Shown here: piece after piece, positions 1 through 11,866 of the stretch
Layout of the letters: each line of letters opens with the position of its first letter
Numbering within the stretch: position 1 is the first letter of the stretch
Assembly (NCBI RefSeq): GCF_014650455.1
Contig: NZ_BMUZ01000001.1
Location: 744,001 to 808,000 of the forward strand
Length of the DNA stretch: 64,000 nt
Origin: Streptomyces xanthochromogenes
Lineage (GTDB): Bacteria; Actinomycetota; Actinomycetes; Streptomycetales; Streptomycetaceae
Direction: 5' to 3'
Notes under the pieces: model-generated
The model's database searches: none
What the model saw: the letters and a program-made list of their open reading frames with translations, nothing else
Told to the model about the DNA's origin: nothing
Translations under genes and position numbers: made by a program

Positions 1-732
1 GAACAGCAGGCGCTCGGTGTTGGTCGCCATGTGGAGCGAGCCGCTCGCGCGGGCCGCGGCGATCTCGTTCAGCGAGAACGAGCCCGCCACCACGTACAGA
101 CCGATGACGGCGGCCAGCATGATGAGCCCGCCGACCAGGTTGTAGAGCAGGAACTTGACGGCCGCGTACGAGCGTTGGGTCGCCGCCGCCTCGTCGCCCT
201 GGGCGTGCGCCCGGTCGCCGAAGCCGCCGATGAGGAAGTACATCGGGATGAGCATGGCTTCGAACAGGATGTAGAAGAGGAAGACGTCGGTGGCCTCGAA
301 GGAGAGCACCACCATCGCCTCGACGGCGAGGATCAGGGCGAAGAAGCCCTGGGTGGGCCGCCAGCGCCCCGCAGCGAAGCTGCTGTCGGGCCCGGCGCTG
401 GTCTCCAGGGGGTCGGCGTCGTGCCAGCCGGCCGCGATGATGAACGGGATGAGCAGCGCGGTGAGCCCGATGAGGGCAACGCCGATGCCGTCCACGCCCA
501 GTTCGTAGCGGACTCCGAAGTCCTTGATCCAGGCGTGCGACTCGGTCAACTGGTAGCGGGCGCCGCCCGGTTCGAACCGTACGAGCTGGATCGCGGCGAG
601 CACCAGGGTGCCCACCGAGACCAGCAGGGCGAGCCACTTGGCGGCGGTCCGCCGTGCGGCCGGCACGGCCGCGGTGGCGATCGCGCCGAGCGCCGGAAGG
701 GCGGCCGTCGCGGTGAGGAGGGGGAAGGACAT
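1..732 (-). CDS. nuoM: NADH-quinone oxidoreductase subunit M (partial)
   Basis: First 244 residues of NuoM, an antiporter-like proton-pumping membrane subunit of complex I; the gene continues beyond the left edge. The reverse strand opens at ATG 732 with MSFPLLTATAALPALG, followed by hydrophobic segments and a family-typical stretch containing VEAMVVLSF and LFYILFEAMLIPMYFLIGG. It lies four bases downstream of the nuoL stop, so it belongs to the same polycistronic message. Identity rests on family-typical motifs plus operon position. The C-terminal half cannot be seen. Confidence 0.95.
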   Translation of the reverse strand, partial: MSFPLLTATAALPALGAIATAAVPAARRTAAKWLALLVSVGTLVLAAIQLVRFEPGGARYQLTESHAWIKDFGVRYELGVDGIGVALIGLTALLIPFIIAAGWHDADPLETSAGPDSSFAAGRWRPTQGFFALILAVEAMVVLSFEATDVFLFYILFEAMLIPMYFLIGGFGDRAHAQGDEAAATQRSYAAVKFLLYNLVGGLIMLAAVIGLYVVAGSFSLNEIAAARASGSLHMATNTERLLF

Positions 733-736
733 TGCT

Positions 737-2683
737 TTACACCGCCCTCATCAGCAGAGTCGCGGCGATGATCACCACAGCACCTCCGAACATCGAGACC
801 GCGTAACTGCGGGCGAAGCCGTTCTGCAGCTTGCGCAGCCGGCCGGAGAGCCCGCCGACCGAGGCGGCGGTTCCATTGACGACTCCGTCGACCAGGCTGT
901 GGTCGAGGTAGACGAGCGAGCGGGTGAGGTGTTCGCCGCCGCGGACCAGGACCACGTGGTTGAAGTCGTCCTGGAGCAGGTCGCGGCGGGCGGCCCGGGT
1001 GAGCAGCGAGCCGCGCGGGGCGACGGCCGGAACGGGCTTGCGGCCGTACTGGGCGACCGCGAGGCCCACGCCGATCAGCAGGCAGACGATGGTGGCGGCG
1101 GTGACCGTCCACTCCGCCACCGGCGAGTTGCCGTGGTCGAAGGACGTGACCGGCTCCAGCCACTTCACGAACCGGTCGCCGATGCCGAAGATGCCGCCCG
1201 CAAAGACCGAGCCGAAGGCCAGGACGATCATGGGGATCGTCATGGACTTCGGGGACTCGTGCGGGTGCGGCTCGTCGTGGGCGCCGTGCGTCTGGGCGGC
1301 GGGCTCCACGCCCGGCTGGTCCGGCGCGGGGGTCTTCGCGTGCTTCCAGCGCTCCTCGCCGAAGAACGTCATCACCATCACGCGCGTCATGTAGTACGCG
1401 GTGATCGCGGCGCCGAGCAGGGTGACCGCGCCGAGGATCCAGCCCTCGGTGCCGCCCTTGGCGAACGCCGCCTCGATGATCTTGTCCTTGGAGAAGAACC
1501 CGGACAGGCCCGGGAAGCCGATGATCGCGAGATAGCCGAGGCCGAAGGTGACGAAGGTGACCGGCATGTACTTGCGCAGGCCGCCGTACCTGCGCATGTC
1601 GACCTCGTCGTTCATGCCGTGCATCACCGAGCCGGCGCCGAGGAAGAGCCCGGCCTTGAAGAAGCCGTGCGTCACCAGGTGCATGATCGCGAAGACGTAG
1701 CCGATCGGGCCGAGACCGGTGGCCAGGACCATGTAGCCGATCTGCGACATGGTCGAGCCGGCGAGGGCCTTCTTGATGTCGTCCTTGGCGCAACCGACGA
1801 TCGCACCGAACAGGAGCGTGACCGTGCCGACGATCACGACGACCGTCTGGACGTCGGGCACCGCGTTGAAGATCGCGCCGGAGCGGGTGATCAGGTAGAC
1901 GCCCGCGGTCACCATGGTCGCCGCGTGGATGAGGGCCGAGACCGGGGTCGGACCCTCCATCGCGTCGCCGAGCCAGGACTGGAGCGGCACCTGCGCCGAC
2001 TTGCCGCAGGCGGCGAGCAGCAGCATCAGGCCGATGGCCGTGTTGCGGCCCGAGCTCGCACCGCCCGTCTCACCGAGGACGGTGGAGAAGGCGAACGAGC
2101 CGAACGTCGTGAACATCACCATGATGGCGATCGAGAGGCCCATGTCGCCGACCCGGTTGACCAGGAAGGCCTTCTTGGCGGCGGTCGCCGCGCTGGGCTT
2201 GTGCTGCCAGAAGCCGATGAGCAGGTAGGACGCGAGGCCCACGCCTTCCCAACCGACGTACAGCAGAAGGTAGTTGTCGGCGAGGACCAGGAGCAGCATC
2301 GCCGCGAGGAACAGGTTGAGGTAGCCGAAGAAGCGCCGGCGGTTCTCGTCGTGCTCCATGTAGCCGATCGAGTAGATGTGGATCAGCGTGCCCACACCGG
2401 TGATCAGCAGGACGAAGGTCATCGACAGCTGGTCGAGCTGGAAGCCGACGTCGGCCTGGAAGCCTTCGACCGGGATCCAGCTGAACAGGTGCTTGGTCAC
2501 CGTCCGATGGTCGGCCGAGCGGCCCAGCATGTCGACGAAGAGCACCGCGCCGATCACGAAGGACGCGCCGGCGAGCAGCGTGCCCAGCCAGTGGCCGGCC
2601 TTGTCCAGTTTCCGTCCGCCGCACAGCAGTACGGCCGCTCCGAGCAGAGGCGCCGCGATGAGCAGCGCGATGAGGTTGTCCAC
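737..2683 (-). CDS. nuoL: NADH-quinone oxidoreductase subunit L
   Basis: 648-residue NuoL, the distal antiporter-like subunit of complex I that takes part in proton translocation. Multiple transmembrane helices run through the chain; the motif [12 protein letters not shown] and the segment [16 protein letters not shown] are hallmarks of the NuoL/MrpA family. A His-rich cytoplasmic insertion near residues 460-475 ([12 protein letters not shown]) is seen. Length fits the actinobacterial family. It sits between nuoK and nuoM in the canonical gene order with a 14-base gap to nuoK. Confidence 0.97.
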   Translation of the reverse strand: MDNLIALLIAAPLLGAAVLLCGGRKLDKAGHWLGTLLAGASFVIGAVLFVDMLGRSADHRTVTKHLFSWIPVEGFQADVGFQLDQLSMTFVLLITGVGTLIHIYSIGYMEHDENRRRFFGYLNLFLAAMLLLVLADNYLLLYVGWEGVGLASYLLIGFWQHKPSAATAAKKAFLVNRVGDMGLSIAIMVMFTTFGSFAFSTVLGETGGASSGRNTAIGLMLLLAACGKSAQVPLQSWLGDAMEGPTPVSALIHAATMVTAGVYLITRSGAIFNAVPDVQTVVVIVGTVTLLFGAIVGCAKDDIKKALAGSTMSQIGYMVLATGLGPIGYVFAIMHLVTHGFFKAGLFLGAGSVMHGMNDEVDMRRYGGLRKYMPVTFVTFGLGYLAIIGFPGLSGFFSKDKIIEAAFAKGGTEGWILGAVTLLGAAITAYYMTRVMVMTFFGEERWKHAKTPAPDQPGVEPAAQTHGAHDEPHPHESPKSMTIPMIVLAFGSVFAGGIFGIGDRFVKWLEPVTSFDHGNSPVAEWTVTAATIVCLLIGVGLAVAQYGRKPVPAVAPRGSLLTRAARRDLLQDDFNHVVLVRGGEHLTRSLVYLDHSLVDGVVNGTAASVGGLSGRLRKLQNGFARSYAVSMFGGAVVIIAATLLMRAV

Positions 2684-2697
2684 GATTCAGCGACCCC

Positions 2698-2997
2698 TTA
2701 CAGCTTCATCAGGCTGGCGTCGTCGACCGAGGCCGAGTGGCGGGAACGGAAGAGCGACACGATGATCGCGAGCCCGACCACGACCTCCGCGGCGGCGACG
2801 ACCATCGTGAAGAACGCGATGATCTGGCCGTCGAGGTTGCCGTGCAGCCGGGAGAAGCAGACGAACGCGAGGTTGCAGGCGTTGAGCATCAGCTCGACGC
2901 ACATGAAGACCACGATCGCGTTCCGCCTGATGAGCACTCCGGCGGCGCCGATGGTGAACAACAGGGCCGCCAGATAGAGGTAGTTGACCGGATTCAC
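2698..2997 (-). CDS. nuoK: NADH-quinone oxidoreductase subunit K
   Basis: 99-residue NuoK, a three-helix membrane subunit of complex I. The sequence from [20 protein letters not shown] through [20 protein letters not shown] is family-typical, including the membrane glutamate in helix 2. The start is set at GTG 2997 because it overlaps the nuoJ stop as GTGA. The reading frame stays open far upstream, but that extension is Arg-rich shadow of nuoJ and is rejected. Confidence 0.96.
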   Translation of the reverse strand: MNPVNYLYLAALLFTIGAAGVLIRRNAIVVFMCVELMLNACNLAFVCFSRLHGNLDGQIIAFFTMVVAAAEVVVGLAIIVSLFRSRHSASVDDASLMKL

Positions 2998-3818
2998 TTG
3001 ACCGCCTCCTCGTCCCGGCCGAGCCGTTCCTCGGAGCGCTGCTCCAGGGCCTTGAGGTCGGCGATCGCCTCGCTGGACACGTCCCGGATCTGACCGCGGC
3101 CGCGCAGCGTCTGGTTGACGGTGAGCTCGGACGGGGTGCCGTCGGGGAGCAGGCCCGCGATGTCCACCGCGTTGTGCCGGGCGTAGACGCCGGGGGCGGG
3201 CAGCGGAGGCAGGTGCTTGCCGCGTACGCGCTCCTCGGACATCTCCCGCTGGGTCTTGGCGCGCTCGGTGCGCTCCCGGTGGGTGAGCACCATCGCGCCG
3301 ACCGCCGAGGTGATCAGCAGGGCGCCGGTGATCTCGAAGGCGAAGACGTACTTGGTGAAGATGAGGGCGGCGAGCCCTTCCACGTTCCCGTTCGCGTTGG
3401 CCGCGCCGAGACCGGTGAAGGTCGTGAGCGAGGCGTTGCCGATGCCCGCGACGAGGAGCACCCCGAAGCCGAGCCCGCAGGCCGCGGCCCACCAGCGCTG
3501 GCCCTTGATGGTCTCCTTCAGCGAGTCCGCGGCCGTGACGCCGACCAGCATGACGACGAAGAGGAACAGCATCATGATCGCGCCGGTGTAGACGACGACC
3601 TGGACGATGCCCAGGAAGTACGCCCCGTTGGCGAGGTAGAAGATCGCGAGGATGATCATGGTCCCGGCGAGGCAGAGCGCGCTGTGCACGGCCTTCCTCA
3701 TGAGGATCGTGCACAGGGCGCCGATCACCGCGACCGTGCCGAGCACCCAGAACTGGAAGGCCTCACCGGTGGAGGTGTGCGAAGCGGCCGCGGCGAGCAG
3801 CTCGGTGGGCGCGCTCAT
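2994..3818 (-). CDS. nuoJ: NADH-quinone oxidoreductase subunit J
   Basis: 274-residue NuoJ, a membrane subunit of complex I between NuoA and NuoK. Five hydrophobic helices occupy roughly residues 20-190, with the typical [19 protein letters not shown] segment near 75-95. A charged tail of about 80 residues (to [12 protein letters not shown]) extends into the cytoplasm. ATG 3818 overlaps the end of nuoI by four bases and its stop overlaps nuoK, which points to translational coupling. Confidence 0.96.
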   Translation of the reverse strand: MSAPTELLAAAASHTSTGEAFQFWVLGTVAVIGALCTILMRKAVHSALCLAGTMIILAIFYLANGAYFLGIVQVVVYTGAIMMLFLFVVMLVGVTAADSLKETIKGQRWWAAACGLGFGVLLVAGIGNASLTTFTGLGAANANGNVEGLAALIFTKYVFAFEITGALLITSAVGAMVLTHRERTERAKTQREMSEERVRGKHLPPLPAPGVYARHNAVDIAGLLPDGTPSELTVNQTLRGRGQIRDVSSEAIADLKALEQRSEERLGRDEEAVK

Positions 3819-4498
3819 GCCCCCACCACCTTCCCGGAGGCCGGCTCGTCCTCACCGAAGGTGGAGGCCGCCTCCTGGGGCCGCTCCCCCTTGCTGAGCG
3901 CCACTTGGCGGACGGTGCCCGGCGCGGCTTCGGTGACCAGGCCGCGGTAGTAGTCCTGCTCGTCCATGCCCGGGTAGATCGCGTGCGGGCTGTCGACCAT
4001 GGTGTCGTCGAGCCCGGCGAGCAGCTGCTCCTTGGTGTAGATCAGGTTCTCGCGGGAGGAGTCGGCCAGTTCGAACTCGTTGGTCATCGTCAGCGCCCGG
4101 GTGGGGCAGGCCTCGATGCACAGGCCGCACAGGATGCAGCGGGCGTAGTTGATCTGGTAGACGCGGCCGTAGCGCTCGCCCGGCGAGTAGCGCTCCTCGT
4201 CCGTGTTGTCGGCGCCCTCCACATAGATGGCGTCGGCGGGACAGGCCCAGGCGCACAGCTCGCAGCCGACGCACTTCTCCAGGCCGTCCGGATGGCGGTT
4301 GAGCTGATGGCGGCCGTGGAAGCGCGGCGCGGTGACCTTCTGCTGTTCCGGGTACTGCTCGGTCAGCCGCTTCTTGAACATGGCCTTGAAGGTCACGCCG
4401 AAGCCGGCCACGGGATTGAGGAACTTGTCCTCCGACTCCCCCGCCTGGTCCGGCTTCCCCGGCCGGCCCGACTTCCCGGCCGATGACTTGTCAGACAC
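3815..4498 (-). CDS. nuoI: NADH-quinone oxidoreductase subunit I
   Basis: 227-residue ferredoxin-like subunit carrying two 4Fe-4S clusters (N6a/N6b) in the peripheral arm. Cluster motifs [12 protein letters not shown] (about residues 76-87) and [12 protein letters not shown] (about 121-132) are intact. I chose GTG 4498 (VSDKSSAG), which overlaps the nuoH stop by eight bases; an upstream ATG at 4552 would overlap nuoH by about 60 bases and adds unconserved residues. A Glu/Pro/Gly-rich tail of about 35 residues follows the folded part. Confidence 0.95.
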   Translation of the reverse strand: MSDKSSAGKSGRPGKPDQAGESEDKFLNPVAGFGVTFKAMFKKRLTEQYPEQQKVTAPRFHGRHQLNRHPDGLEKCVGCELCAWACPADAIYVEGADNTDEERYSPGERYGRVYQINYARCILCGLCIEACPTRALTMTNEFELADSSRENLIYTKEQLLAGLDDTMVDSPHAIYPGMDEQDYYRGLVTEAAPGTVRQVALSKGERPQEAASTFGEDEPASGKVVGA

Positions 4499-5843
4499 CG
4501 TCGTCCTCCCTTCCTTCTCCGTCACTCTGAGTATCCGCCCCACCACTGACAATCAACTCGCGCTCGTGGCGCGGCCGTCGGCGGGGTACGGGCGAAAGGG
4601 TCTGACCGGGCAGCGGCGGTACCGGGAAACCGCCGGCCATCGGGTCGAAGGCGGCGGGCGGCGCCTTGTCCTCAGCGTCGTCCTTCTTGCTCCGGAAGAT
4701 GTCCGCGACGAAGGAGAGCAGCAGCACCGCGACGACCGCGCCGCCGACGTACAGCACGATCTTCGAGAAGTCGTAGCCGTCGTTGCGCAGCGCCCGCACG
4801 GTGGCGACCAGCATCAGCCAGACCACCGACACCGGGATGAGGACCTTCCACCCCAGCTTCATCAGCTGGTCGTAGCGGACCCGGGGCAGCGTGCCGCGCA
4901 GCCAGATGAAGAAGAAGAGGAGCAGCTGGACCTTGATGACGAACCAGAGCATCGGCCACCAGCCGTGGTTCGCGCCCGCCCAGAAGCCGCTGATGGGCCA
5001 GGGGGCGCGCCATCCGCCGAGGAAGAGGGTGGTCGCGACGGCCGAGACGGTGACCATGTTGACGTACTCGGCGAGCATGAACATCGCGAACTTGATCGAC
5101 GAGTACTCGGTGTTGAAGCCGCCGACCAGGTCGCCCTCGGACTCCGGCATGTCGAACGGCGCCCGGTTGGTCTCGCCGACCATCGTGATGATGTAGATGA
5201 TGAAGGAGACCGGCAGCAGCACGATGTACCAGCGGTCGCCCTGCGCCTCCACGATCTTCGAGGTCGACATCGACCCCGAGTAGAGGAACACCGAGGCGAA
5301 CGCCGCGCCCATCGCGATCTCGTACGAGATCATCTGCGCGCAGGAGCGCAGGCCGCCGAGCAGCGGATACGTCGAGCCGGATGACCAGCCCGCGAGCACG
5401 ATGCCGTAGATGCCGACCGAGGCGATGGCCAGCACGTACAGCATGGCGATCGGCAGGTCGGTGAGCTGCATCGTGGTGCGGTGGCCGAAGATCGACACCT
5501 CGTTGCCCGCGGGCCCGAACGGGATCACGGCGATCGCCATGAACGCCGGGATCGCGGCGATGACCGGGGCCAGGACGTAGACGACCTTGTCGGCCCGCTT
5601 GACGATGACGTCTTCCTTCAGCATCAGCTTGATGCCGTCGGCGAGCGACTGGAGCATGCCCCACGGGCCGTGCCGGTTGGGGCCGATGCGCAGCTGCATC
5701 CAGGCGACGACCTTGCGCTCCCACACGATGGAGAACAGCACGGTCACCATCAGGAACGCGAAGCAGAAGACGGCCTTGACGACGACGAGCCACCAGGGGT
5801 CGCGGCCGAACAGGGAGAGGTCCTCCGCAGCGAGCGTGATCAC
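4491..5843 (-). CDS. nuoH: NADH-quinone oxidoreductase subunit H
   Basis: 450-residue NuoH, the membrane subunit that helps form the quinone site of complex I. Typical segments include [20 protein letters not shown] near residue 50 and [20 protein letters not shown] and [19 protein letters not shown] further on. The start is GTG 5843, overlapping the nuoG stop as GTGA; the frame remains open upstream to 5960 but this is Arg-rich shadow. A hydrophilic C-terminal tail of about 60 residues is longer than in E. coli NuoH, as commonly found in actinobacteria. Confidence 0.96.
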   Translation of the reverse strand: MITLAAEDLSLFGRDPWWLVVVKAVFCFAFLMVTVLFSIVWERKVVAWMQLRIGPNRHGPWGMLQSLADGIKLMLKEDVIVKRADKVVYVLAPVIAAIPAFMAIAVIPFGPAGNEVSIFGHRTTMQLTDLPIAMLYVLAIASVGIYGIVLAGWSSGSTYPLLGGLRSCAQMISYEIAMGAAFASVFLYSGSMSTSKIVEAQGDRWYIVLLPVSFIIYIITMVGETNRAPFDMPESEGDLVGGFNTEYSSIKFAMFMLAEYVNMVTVSAVATTLFLGGWRAPWPISGFWAGANHGWWPMLWFVIKVQLLLFFFIWLRGTLPRVRYDQLMKLGWKVLIPVSVVWLMLVATVRALRNDGYDFSKIVLYVGGAVVAVLLLSFVADIFRSKKDDAEDKAPPAAFDPMAGGFPVPPLPGQTLSPVPRRRPRHERELIVSGGADTQSDGEGREDDGV

Positions 5844-8341
5844 GCCTCCACCACCTCCGTGGGAGCTTCCGTAACGGCCGGGCCGATGCGGACGACCTGT
5901 CCGGGGACCGCGCCGGTGTCCGCGGTGACCCCGTCGCCGACGGAGTTCAGCGGCAGCCACACCACCCGGTCGGGCATCTCGCTCACCCGGAGCGGGAGTT
6001 GGACGCCGCCGGCCGGCCCGGTGACCCGCAGGAGGTCGCCGTCCTTGATCCCGGCCTCGGCCGCGGTGGCCGCCGAGAGCCGGGCCACGGCCGCGTGCCG
6101 GGTGCCGGCCAGGGCCTCGTCGCCGACCTGGAGGCTGCCCTGGTCGAGCAGCATCCGGTGTCCCGCGAGGACCGCCTCGCCCTCGGCGGGCCGGGGCAGT
6201 TGCTGCGCCGACTCCAGGGGCTCGCTCGCGCGCGGCCCGTCCCAGGTCCCGAGCCGCGTCATCTCACCGCGTACGGAACGGACGTCGGGCAGCGCGAAGT
6301 GGACGTCCAGGACGTCGGCCAGCATGTGCAGCACACGGGCGTCGGTGGGTGCCAGGTTGCGGGTCAGCTGCTCCGGCTTGAGCGCGGCCTCGAACAGGCG
6401 CGCCCTGCCTTCCCAGTTGAGGAAGGTGCCGGGCTTCTCGGCGACGGCCGCCACCGGGAAGACCACGTCCGCGTGGGCGGTGACCTCGGTCGGCCGCAGT
6501 TCCAGGCTGACCACGAAAGCCTCGGCGAGGGCCTCGCGGGCCCGCGCCGGGTCGGGCAGGTCCGCCGGGTCGACGCCCGCGACCAGCAGCGCGCCCAGTT
6601 CGCCGGTGGCCGCGGCCTCGACGATCTGGCCGGTGTCGCGCCCGTAGCGGTGCGGGAGTTCGCGTACGCCCCAGGCCGAGGCGACCTCTTCGCGGGCCCG
6701 CGGGTCGGTGGCCGGACGGCCGCCGGGCAGCAGCGACGGGATCGCGCCCGCCTCCACCGCGCCGCGTTCGCCGGCCCGGCGCGGAATCCACACCAGTGCG
6801 GCGCCGGTCGCCGAGGCCGCGCGGACCGCGGCGGTCAGCGCGCCGGGCACGCCCGCGAGCCGCTCGCCGACGACGAGGACCGCGCCCGGGGAGCGCAGCG
6901 CCTCGGCCGCCTTCGCGCCGTCCGCGTCCAGGCCGACCCCGCCCGCGAGCGCGTCCAGCCACTCCGTCTCGGTGCCGGGCGCGGCGGGCAGCAGTGTGCC
7001 GCCCGCCTTGTGCAGGCCGCGGGTCATGTGGGTGGCGAGCGAGAAGGTGCGCTGGCCGTGCTTGCGCCAGGCCTTGCGCAGCCGCAGGAAGACGCCGGGC
7101 GCCTCCTCCTCGGACTCGAAGCCGACGAGGAGGACGGCGGGTGCGTTCTCCAGGGAGGTGTAGGTGGTGCCCCGCCCGTCGAGGTCCCGGCCGTGTCCGG
7201 CGACCCGGGCGGCCAGGAAGTCGGCCTCCTCCGCGGAGTGCACCCGGGCCCGGAAGTCGACGTCGTTGGTGTCGAGGGCGATCCGGGCGAACTTGGCGTA
7301 GGCGTAGGCGTCTTCCACGGTCAGGCGACCGCCGGCCAGCACCCCGGCCCGGCCGCGCGCGGCGGCGAGGCCGGCGGCTGCCGCCTCAAGTGCCTCGGGC
7401 CAGCTCGCCGGTTCGAGGACGCCGTCCGCGTTGCGGACCAGCGGAGTGGTGAGGCGGTCGGGCTGCTGCGCGTAGCGGAAGCCGAACCGGCCCTTGTCGC
7501 AGAGCCACTCCTCGTTGACCTCGGGGTCGTCGGCGGCCAGGCGCCGCATGACCTTGCCGCGCCGGTGGTCGGTACGGGTCGCGCAGCCGCCCGCGCAGTG
7601 CTCGCACACCGACGGCGACGACACGAGGTCGAAGGGCCGGGAGCGGAAGCGGTAGGCGGCCGAGGTCAGCGCGCCGACCGGGCAGATCTGGATGGTGTTC
7701 CCGGAGAAGTACGACTCGAACGGGTCGCCCTGTCCGGTGCCGACCTGCTGCAGGGCGCCGCGCTCGATCAGCTCGATCATCGGGTCGCCGGCGATCTGGT
7801 TGGAGAAGCGGGTGCAGCGCGCGCACAGCACACAGCGTTCGCGGTCCAGGAGCACCTGGGTGGAGATCGGGACCGGCTTCTCGTAGGTGCGCTTCTTGCC
7901 TTCGAAGCGCGAGTCCGTGTCGCCGACCTGCATCGCCTGGTTCTGCAGCGGGCATTCGCCGCCCTTGTCGCAGACCGGGCAGTCCAACGGGTGGTTGATG
8001 AGCAGGAGTTCCATGACTCCGCGCTGGGCCTTCTCGGCGACCGGCGAGGAGAGCTGGGACTTGACCACCATGCCGTCGGTGCAGGTGATGGTGCAGGACG
8101 CCATCGGCTTGCGCTGGCCCTCCACCTCGACGATGCACTGGCGGCAGGCGCCGGCCGGGTCGAGCAGGGGGTGGTCGCAGAACCGCGGGATCTCGATGCC
8201 GAGCTGTTCGGCGGCGCGGATCACCAGGGTGCCCTTGGGGACGCTGATGTCGATGCCGTCGATGGTCAGCGAGACGAGATCCTCCGGCGGCACGGCCGCC
8301 TCGCCGCCCCCGGAGGAAGCGCTACTCGTCGTCACAGTCAT
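5840..8341 (-). CDS. nuoG: NADH-quinone oxidoreductase subunit G
   Basis: 833-residue large iron-sulfur subunit. The N-terminal part holds a 2Fe-2S motif ([15 protein letters not shown]), an HxxxC-type motif ([14 protein letters not shown]) and a 4Fe-4S ferredoxin motif (CVLCARC with a later CPVGAL). Then [13 protein letters not shown] begins the molybdopterin-oxidoreductase-like domain, which in complex I has lost catalytic cofactor use. The rest of the chain is Ala/Gly/Leu-rich and poorly motif-defined. ATG 8341 overlaps the nuoF stop as ATGA. Confidence 0.95.
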   Translation of the reverse strand: MTVTTSSASSGGGEAAVPPEDLVSLTIDGIDISVPKGTLVIRAAEQLGIEIPRFCDHPLLDPAGACRQCIVEVEGQRKPMASCTITCTDGMVVKSQLSSPVAEKAQRGVMELLLINHPLDCPVCDKGGECPLQNQAMQVGDTDSRFEGKKRTYEKPVPISTQVLLDRERCVLCARCTRFSNQIAGDPMIELIERGALQQVGTGQGDPFESYFSGNTIQICPVGALTSAAYRFRSRPFDLVSSPSVCEHCAGGCATRTDHRRGKVMRRLAADDPEVNEEWLCDKGRFGFRYAQQPDRLTTPLVRNADGVLEPASWPEALEAAAAGLAAARGRAGVLAGGRLTVEDAYAYAKFARIALDTNDVDFRARVHSAEEADFLAARVAGHGRDLDGRGTTYTSLENAPAVLLVGFESEEEAPGVFLRLRKAWRKHGQRTFSLATHMTRGLHKAGGTLLPAAPGTETEWLDALAGGVGLDADGAKAAEALRSPGAVLVVGERLAGVPGALTAAVRAASATGAALVWIPRRAGERGAVEAGAIPSLLPGGRPATDPRAREEVASAWGVRELPHRYGRDTGQIVEAAATGELGALLVAGVDPADLPDPARAREALAEAFVVSLELRPTEVTAHADVVFPVAAVAEKPGTFLNWEGRARLFEAALKPEQLTRNLAPTDARVLHMLADVLDVHFALPDVRSVRGEMTRLGTWDGPRASEPLESAQQLPRPAEGEAVLAGHRMLLDQGSLQVGDEALAGTRHAAVARLSAATAAEAGIKDGDLLRVTGPAGGVQLPLRVSEMPDRVVWLPLNSVGDGVTADTGAVPGQVVRIGPAVTEAPTEVVEA

Positions 8342-9699
8342 GCGTTCACCTCCGTGCTGTCGTCCGCCCAGGCGGTGGACCTGGCGGGGTCGAAGGGGCA
8401 GCCGTTGCCCGTGATGTGCTGCTCGTACTCGTCACGGAAGTACTTGAGCGAGGAGAAGATCGGCGAGGCCGCGCCGTCGCCGAGCGCGCAGAACGACTTG
8501 CCGTTGATGTTGTCGGCGATGTCGTTCAGCTTGTCGAGGTCGCCCATCGAGCCCTTGCCGGCCTCGATGTCGCGGAGCAACTGGACCAGCCAGTACGTCC
8601 CTTCACGGCACGGCGTGCACTTGCCGCAGGACTCGTGGGCGTAGAACTCGGTCCAGCGGGTGACCGCCCGCACCACGCAGGTGGTCTCGTCGAAGCACTG
8701 GAGCGCCTTGGTGCCGAGCATCGACCCGGCCGCGCCCACGCCTTCGTAGTCCAGCGGCACATCGAGGTGCTCGTCGGTGAACATCGGCGTCGAAGAGCCG
8801 CCCGGCGTCCAGAACTTGAGCCGGTGGCCCTTGCGCATGCCGCCGCTCATGTCGAGCAGCTGGCGCAGGGTGATGCCGAGCGGCGCCTCGTACTGGCCGG
8901 GGCTGGTGACGTGCCCGCTGAGCGAATACAGCGTGAAACCCGGGGACTTCTCGCTGCCCATCGACTTGAACCAGTCCTTGCCCCGGTTCAGGATCGCGGG
9001 AACCGAGGCGATGGATTCGACGTTGTTCACCACAGTGGGGCACGCGTACAGACCGGCGACCGCGGGGAAGGGAGGTCGCAGCCGGGGCTGGCCGCGACGG
9101 CCTTCGAGGGAGTCGAGGAGTGCGGTCTCCTCGCCACAGATGTACGCGCCCGCGCCCGCGTGCACGGTGAGTTCGAGGTCCAGGCCGCTGCCCAGGACGT
9201 CCTTGCCGAGGAAGCCCGCCTCGTACGCCTCACGCACGGCCTCGTGCAGCCGCCGCAGTACGGGGACGACCTCGCCGCGCAGATAGATGAAGGCGTGCGA
9301 GGAGCGGATCGCGTAACAGGCGATCACGATGCCCTCGATGAGGGAGTGCGGGTTGGCGAACAGGAGCGGGATGTCCTTGCAGGTCCCGGGCTCCGACTCG
9401 TCGGCGTTGACGACCAGGTAGTGCGGCTTGCCGTCGCCCTGCGGGATGAACTGCCACTTCATTCCGGTCGGGAAGCCGGCGCCGCCGCGGCCGCGAAGGC
9501 CGGAGTCCTTGACGTACGCGATGAGGTCGTCCGGGGTCATCGCGAGCGCCTTGCGCAGGCCCTCGTAGCCGTCGTGGCGCCGGTAGGTCTCCAGGGTCCA
9601 GGATTCGGGCTGGTCCCAGAAGGCGGAGAGGACCGGCGCGAGCAGCTTCTCCGGGCTGCTGCCGTTGCCGTTTCCGTCGATCTCGGTGGCCAAGGTCAT
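8338..9699 (-). CDS. nuoF: NADH-quinone oxidoreductase subunit F (NADH/FMN)
   Basis: 453-residue flavoprotein that oxidises NADH through FMN and passes electrons to cluster N3. The nucleotide/FMN loop [16 protein letters not shown] and the cluster motif [13 protein letters not shown] are intact. ATG 9699 ([11 protein letters not shown]) overlaps the nuoE stop in TGATG; the GTG one codon earlier is an equally possible start. The frame is open upstream to 10257 but that part is nuoE shadow. Confidence 0.96.
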   Translation of the reverse strand: MTLATEIDGNGNGSSPEKLLAPVLSAFWDQPESWTLETYRRHDGYEGLRKALAMTPDDLIAYVKDSGLRGRGGAGFPTGMKWQFIPQGDGKPHYLVVNADESEPGTCKDIPLLFANPHSLIEGIVIACYAIRSSHAFIYLRGEVVPVLRRLHEAVREAYEAGFLGKDVLGSGLDLELTVHAGAGAYICGEETALLDSLEGRRGQPRLRPPFPAVAGLYACPTVVNNVESIASVPAILNRGKDWFKSMGSEKSPGFTLYSLSGHVTSPGQYEAPLGITLRQLLDMSGGMRKGHRLKFWTPGGSSTPMFTDEHLDVPLDYEGVGAAGSMLGTKALQCFDETTCVVRAVTRWTEFYAHESCGKCTPCREGTYWLVQLLRDIEAGKGSMGDLDKLNDIADNINGKSFCALGDGAASPIFSSLKYFRDEYEQHITGNGCPFDPARSTAWADDSTEVNA

Positions 9700-10547
9700 C
9701 ACTCCCCCTCCTCGGCGGCGGGCCCGGCGGGGTGGGCCGGATCGGACGCTGAGGTCTGCTGCGGTGCGTCGTGCGAGCTCAAGTGCTGGGCGCCCGGCTG
9801 GGGTTCGTCCCGCGAGCCTTCGCCGCCGCGGCCCTCGCCGCGCGGGTGCACCACGCGCGCACCCGGGGTCTCGCCCTTGGCGAGCCGGAGCCCGGCGAGC
9901 GAGGCGGGTCCGGCGCCGCCGGTCGCGGCGACCGCGCCGGGGCGCTCGTCGGGGAAGCCGGCCAGGATGCGCGCGGTCTCCTTGTAGGTGCACAGCGGCG
10001 CACCCCGGGTGGGCTCCACCGGGCGGCCGGCGCGCAGGTCGTCGACGAGGCGCTTGGCGGTGGCGGGCGTCTGGTTGTCGAAGAACTCCCAATTGACCAT
10101 CACCACCGGAGCGAAGTCGCAGGCCGCGTTGCACTCGATGTGTTCGAGCGTCACCTTGCCGTCGTCGGTGGTCTCGTTGTTGCCGACCGCCAGGTGCTCC
10201 TTCAGCTCCTCGAAGATGGCGTCGCCGCCCATCACCGCGCAGAGCGTGTTGGTGCACACGCCGACCTGGTACTCGCCGGAGGGCTTGCGGCGGTACATGG
10301 AGTAGAACGTGGCCACGGCCGTGACCTCGGCCGTCGTCAGCTCCAGGAGGTCCGCGCAGAAGGCCATGCCGGTGCGCGTGACGTAACCCTCCTCGGCCTG
10401 GACGAGGTGGAGCAGCGGCAGCAGCGCGGAGCGGCTGTCGGGGTAGCGGGCGACGATCTCCTTGCCGTCCGCCTCCAGCCGGGCGCGCACATCGGCCGGG
10501 TAGTCGGGCGCGGGCAGTTGAGGCATGCCCAATTGGATGTCTGTCAC
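9699..10547 (-). CDS. nuoE: NADH-quinone oxidoreductase subunit E
   Basis: 282-residue thioredoxin-fold 2Fe-2S subunit (cluster N1a). Ligands are [11 protein letters not shown] and [10 protein letters not shown] around residues 105-150. Start GTG 10547 overlaps the nuoD stop as GTGA. After the conserved core ends near [11 protein letters not shown] there is a low-complexity Gly/Ala/Glu/Pro tail of about 75 residues, making it longer than bacterial NuoE of roughly 165-220 residues; such tails are probably disordered. Confidence 0.94.
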   Translation of the reverse strand: MTDIQLGMPQLPAPDYPADVRARLEADGKEIVARYPDSRSALLPLLHLVQAEEGYVTRTGMAFCADLLELTTAEVTAVATFYSMYRRKPSGEYQVGVCTNTLCAVMGGDAIFEELKEHLAVGNNETTDDGKVTLEHIECNAACDFAPVVMVNWEFFDNQTPATAKRLVDDLRAGRPVEPTRGAPLCTYKETARILAGFPDERPGAVAATGGAGPASLAGLRLAKGETPGARVVHPRGEGRGGEGSRDEPQPGAQHLSSHDAPQQTSASDPAHPAGPAAEEGE

Positions 10548-11866
10548 CGGTCGACGCCTCCCATCACGGGGTCGATGGACGCGACGGCGACGATGACGTC
10601 GGCGACCTGGCCGCCCTCGCACATGGCCGCCATGGCCTGCAGATTGGTGAACGACGGGTCGCGGAAGTGGACCCGGTAGGGGCGGGTGCCGCCGTCGGAG
10701 ACGACGTGCACGCCGAGCTCGCCCTTGGGTGACTCGACGGCCACGTAGGCCTGCCCGGCGGGGACCCGGAAGCCCTCGGTCACCAGCTTGAAGTGGTGGA
10801 TGAGGGACTCCATGGAGGTGCCCATGATCTTCTTGATGTGGTCGAGGGAGTTGCCGAGCCCGTCCGGGCCGAGCGCGAGCTGCGCGGGCCAGGCGATCTT
10901 CTTGTCCTCGACCATGACCGGGCCCGGCTCAAGGCGGTCCAGGCACTGCTCGACGATCCTGAGCGACTGGCGCATCTCCTCCAGGCGGACCAGGAAGCGG
11001 CCGTAGGAGTCGCAGGTGTCGGCCGTCGGGATGTCGAAGTCGTAGTTCTCGTAGCCGCAGTACGGGTCGGTCTTGCGCAGGTCGTGCGGGAGACCGGCCG
11101 AGCGCAGGATCGGGCCGGTGGCGCCCAGCGCCATGCAGCCGGTCAGGTCGAGATAACCGACGTCCTGCATACGGGCCTTGAAGATGGGGTTGCCGGTGGC
11201 GAGCTTGTCGTACTCCGGCAGGTTCTTCCGCATCGTCTTCACGAACTCGCGGAGCTGGTCGACCGCGCCCGCGGGCAGGTCCTGGGCGAGTCCGCCGGGG
11301 CGGATGAACGCGTGGTTCATGCGCAGACCGGTGATCAACTCGTAGAGGTCGAGAATGAGTTCACGATCGCGGAAGCCGTAGATCATGATCGTGGTGGCGC
11401 CGAGCTCCATGCCGCCGGTGGCGATGCACACCAGGTGCGAGGAGAGCCGGTTGAGCTCCATGAGCAGCACCCGGATGACCGAGGCCCGGTCCGGGATCTG
11501 GTCGGTGATGCCGAGGAGCTTCTCGACGCCGAGGCAGTACGCCGTCTCGTTGAAGAACGGCGTCAGGTAGTCCATGCGCGTGACGAAGGTGGTGCCTTGC
11601 GTCCAGGTGCGGAATTCGAGGTTCTTCTCGATGCCGGTGTGCAGATAACCGATTCCGCAGCGGGCCTCGGTGACCGTCTCGCCCTCGATCTCCAGGATCA
11701 GTCGGAGCACGCCGTGCGTGGAGGGGTGCTGGGGGCCCATGTTGACGACGATGCGCTCGTCGTCGGCCTTGGCCGCGGACTGGACGACCTCGTCCCAGTC
11801 GCCGCCGGTGACCGTATATACAGTCCCCTCGGTCGTTTCCCGAGCGGACGCGTGTGAAGTGCTCAT
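10544..11866 (-). CDS. nuoD: NADH-quinone oxidoreductase subunit D
   Basis: 440-residue 49-kDa-type subunit that lines the quinone cavity with NuoB and NuoH. Recognisable core segments are [20 protein letters not shown] near residue 45, [12 protein letters not shown], and the C-terminal CDPVMGG-like ending, here [12 protein letters not shown]. The His in QHPSTHG, implicated in quinone binding in the family, is present. ATG 11866 overlaps the nuoC stop in TGATG. Confidence 0.96.
   Translation of the reverse strand: MSTSHASARETTEGTVYTVTGGDWDEVVQSAAKADDERIVVNMGPQHPSTHGVLRLILEIEGETVTEARCGIGYLHTGIEKNLEFRTWTQGTTFVTRMDYLTPFFNETAYCLGVEKLLGITDQIPDRASVIRVLLMELNRLSSHLVCIATGGMELGATTIMIYGFRDRELILDLYELITGLRMNHAFIRPGGLAQDLPAGAVDQLREFVKTMRKNLPEYDKLATGNPIFKARMQDVGYLDLTGCMALGATGPILRSAGLPHDLRKTDPYCGYENYDFDIPTADTCDSYGRFLVRLEEMRQSLRIVEQCLDRLEPGPVMVEDKKIAWPAQLALGPDGLGNSLDHIKKIMGTSMESLIHHFKLVTEGFRVPAGQAYVAVESPKGELGVHVVSDGGTRPYRVHFRDPSFTNLQAMAAMCEGGQVADVIVAVASIDPVMGGVDR

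Noticed and set aside
608-2977. Large plus-strand open frame of 789 codons opposite nuoL/nuoM
   Set aside because: His/Arg/Glu-rich translation without family resemblance; it mirrors the high-GC third codon positions of the nuo genes on the other strand.
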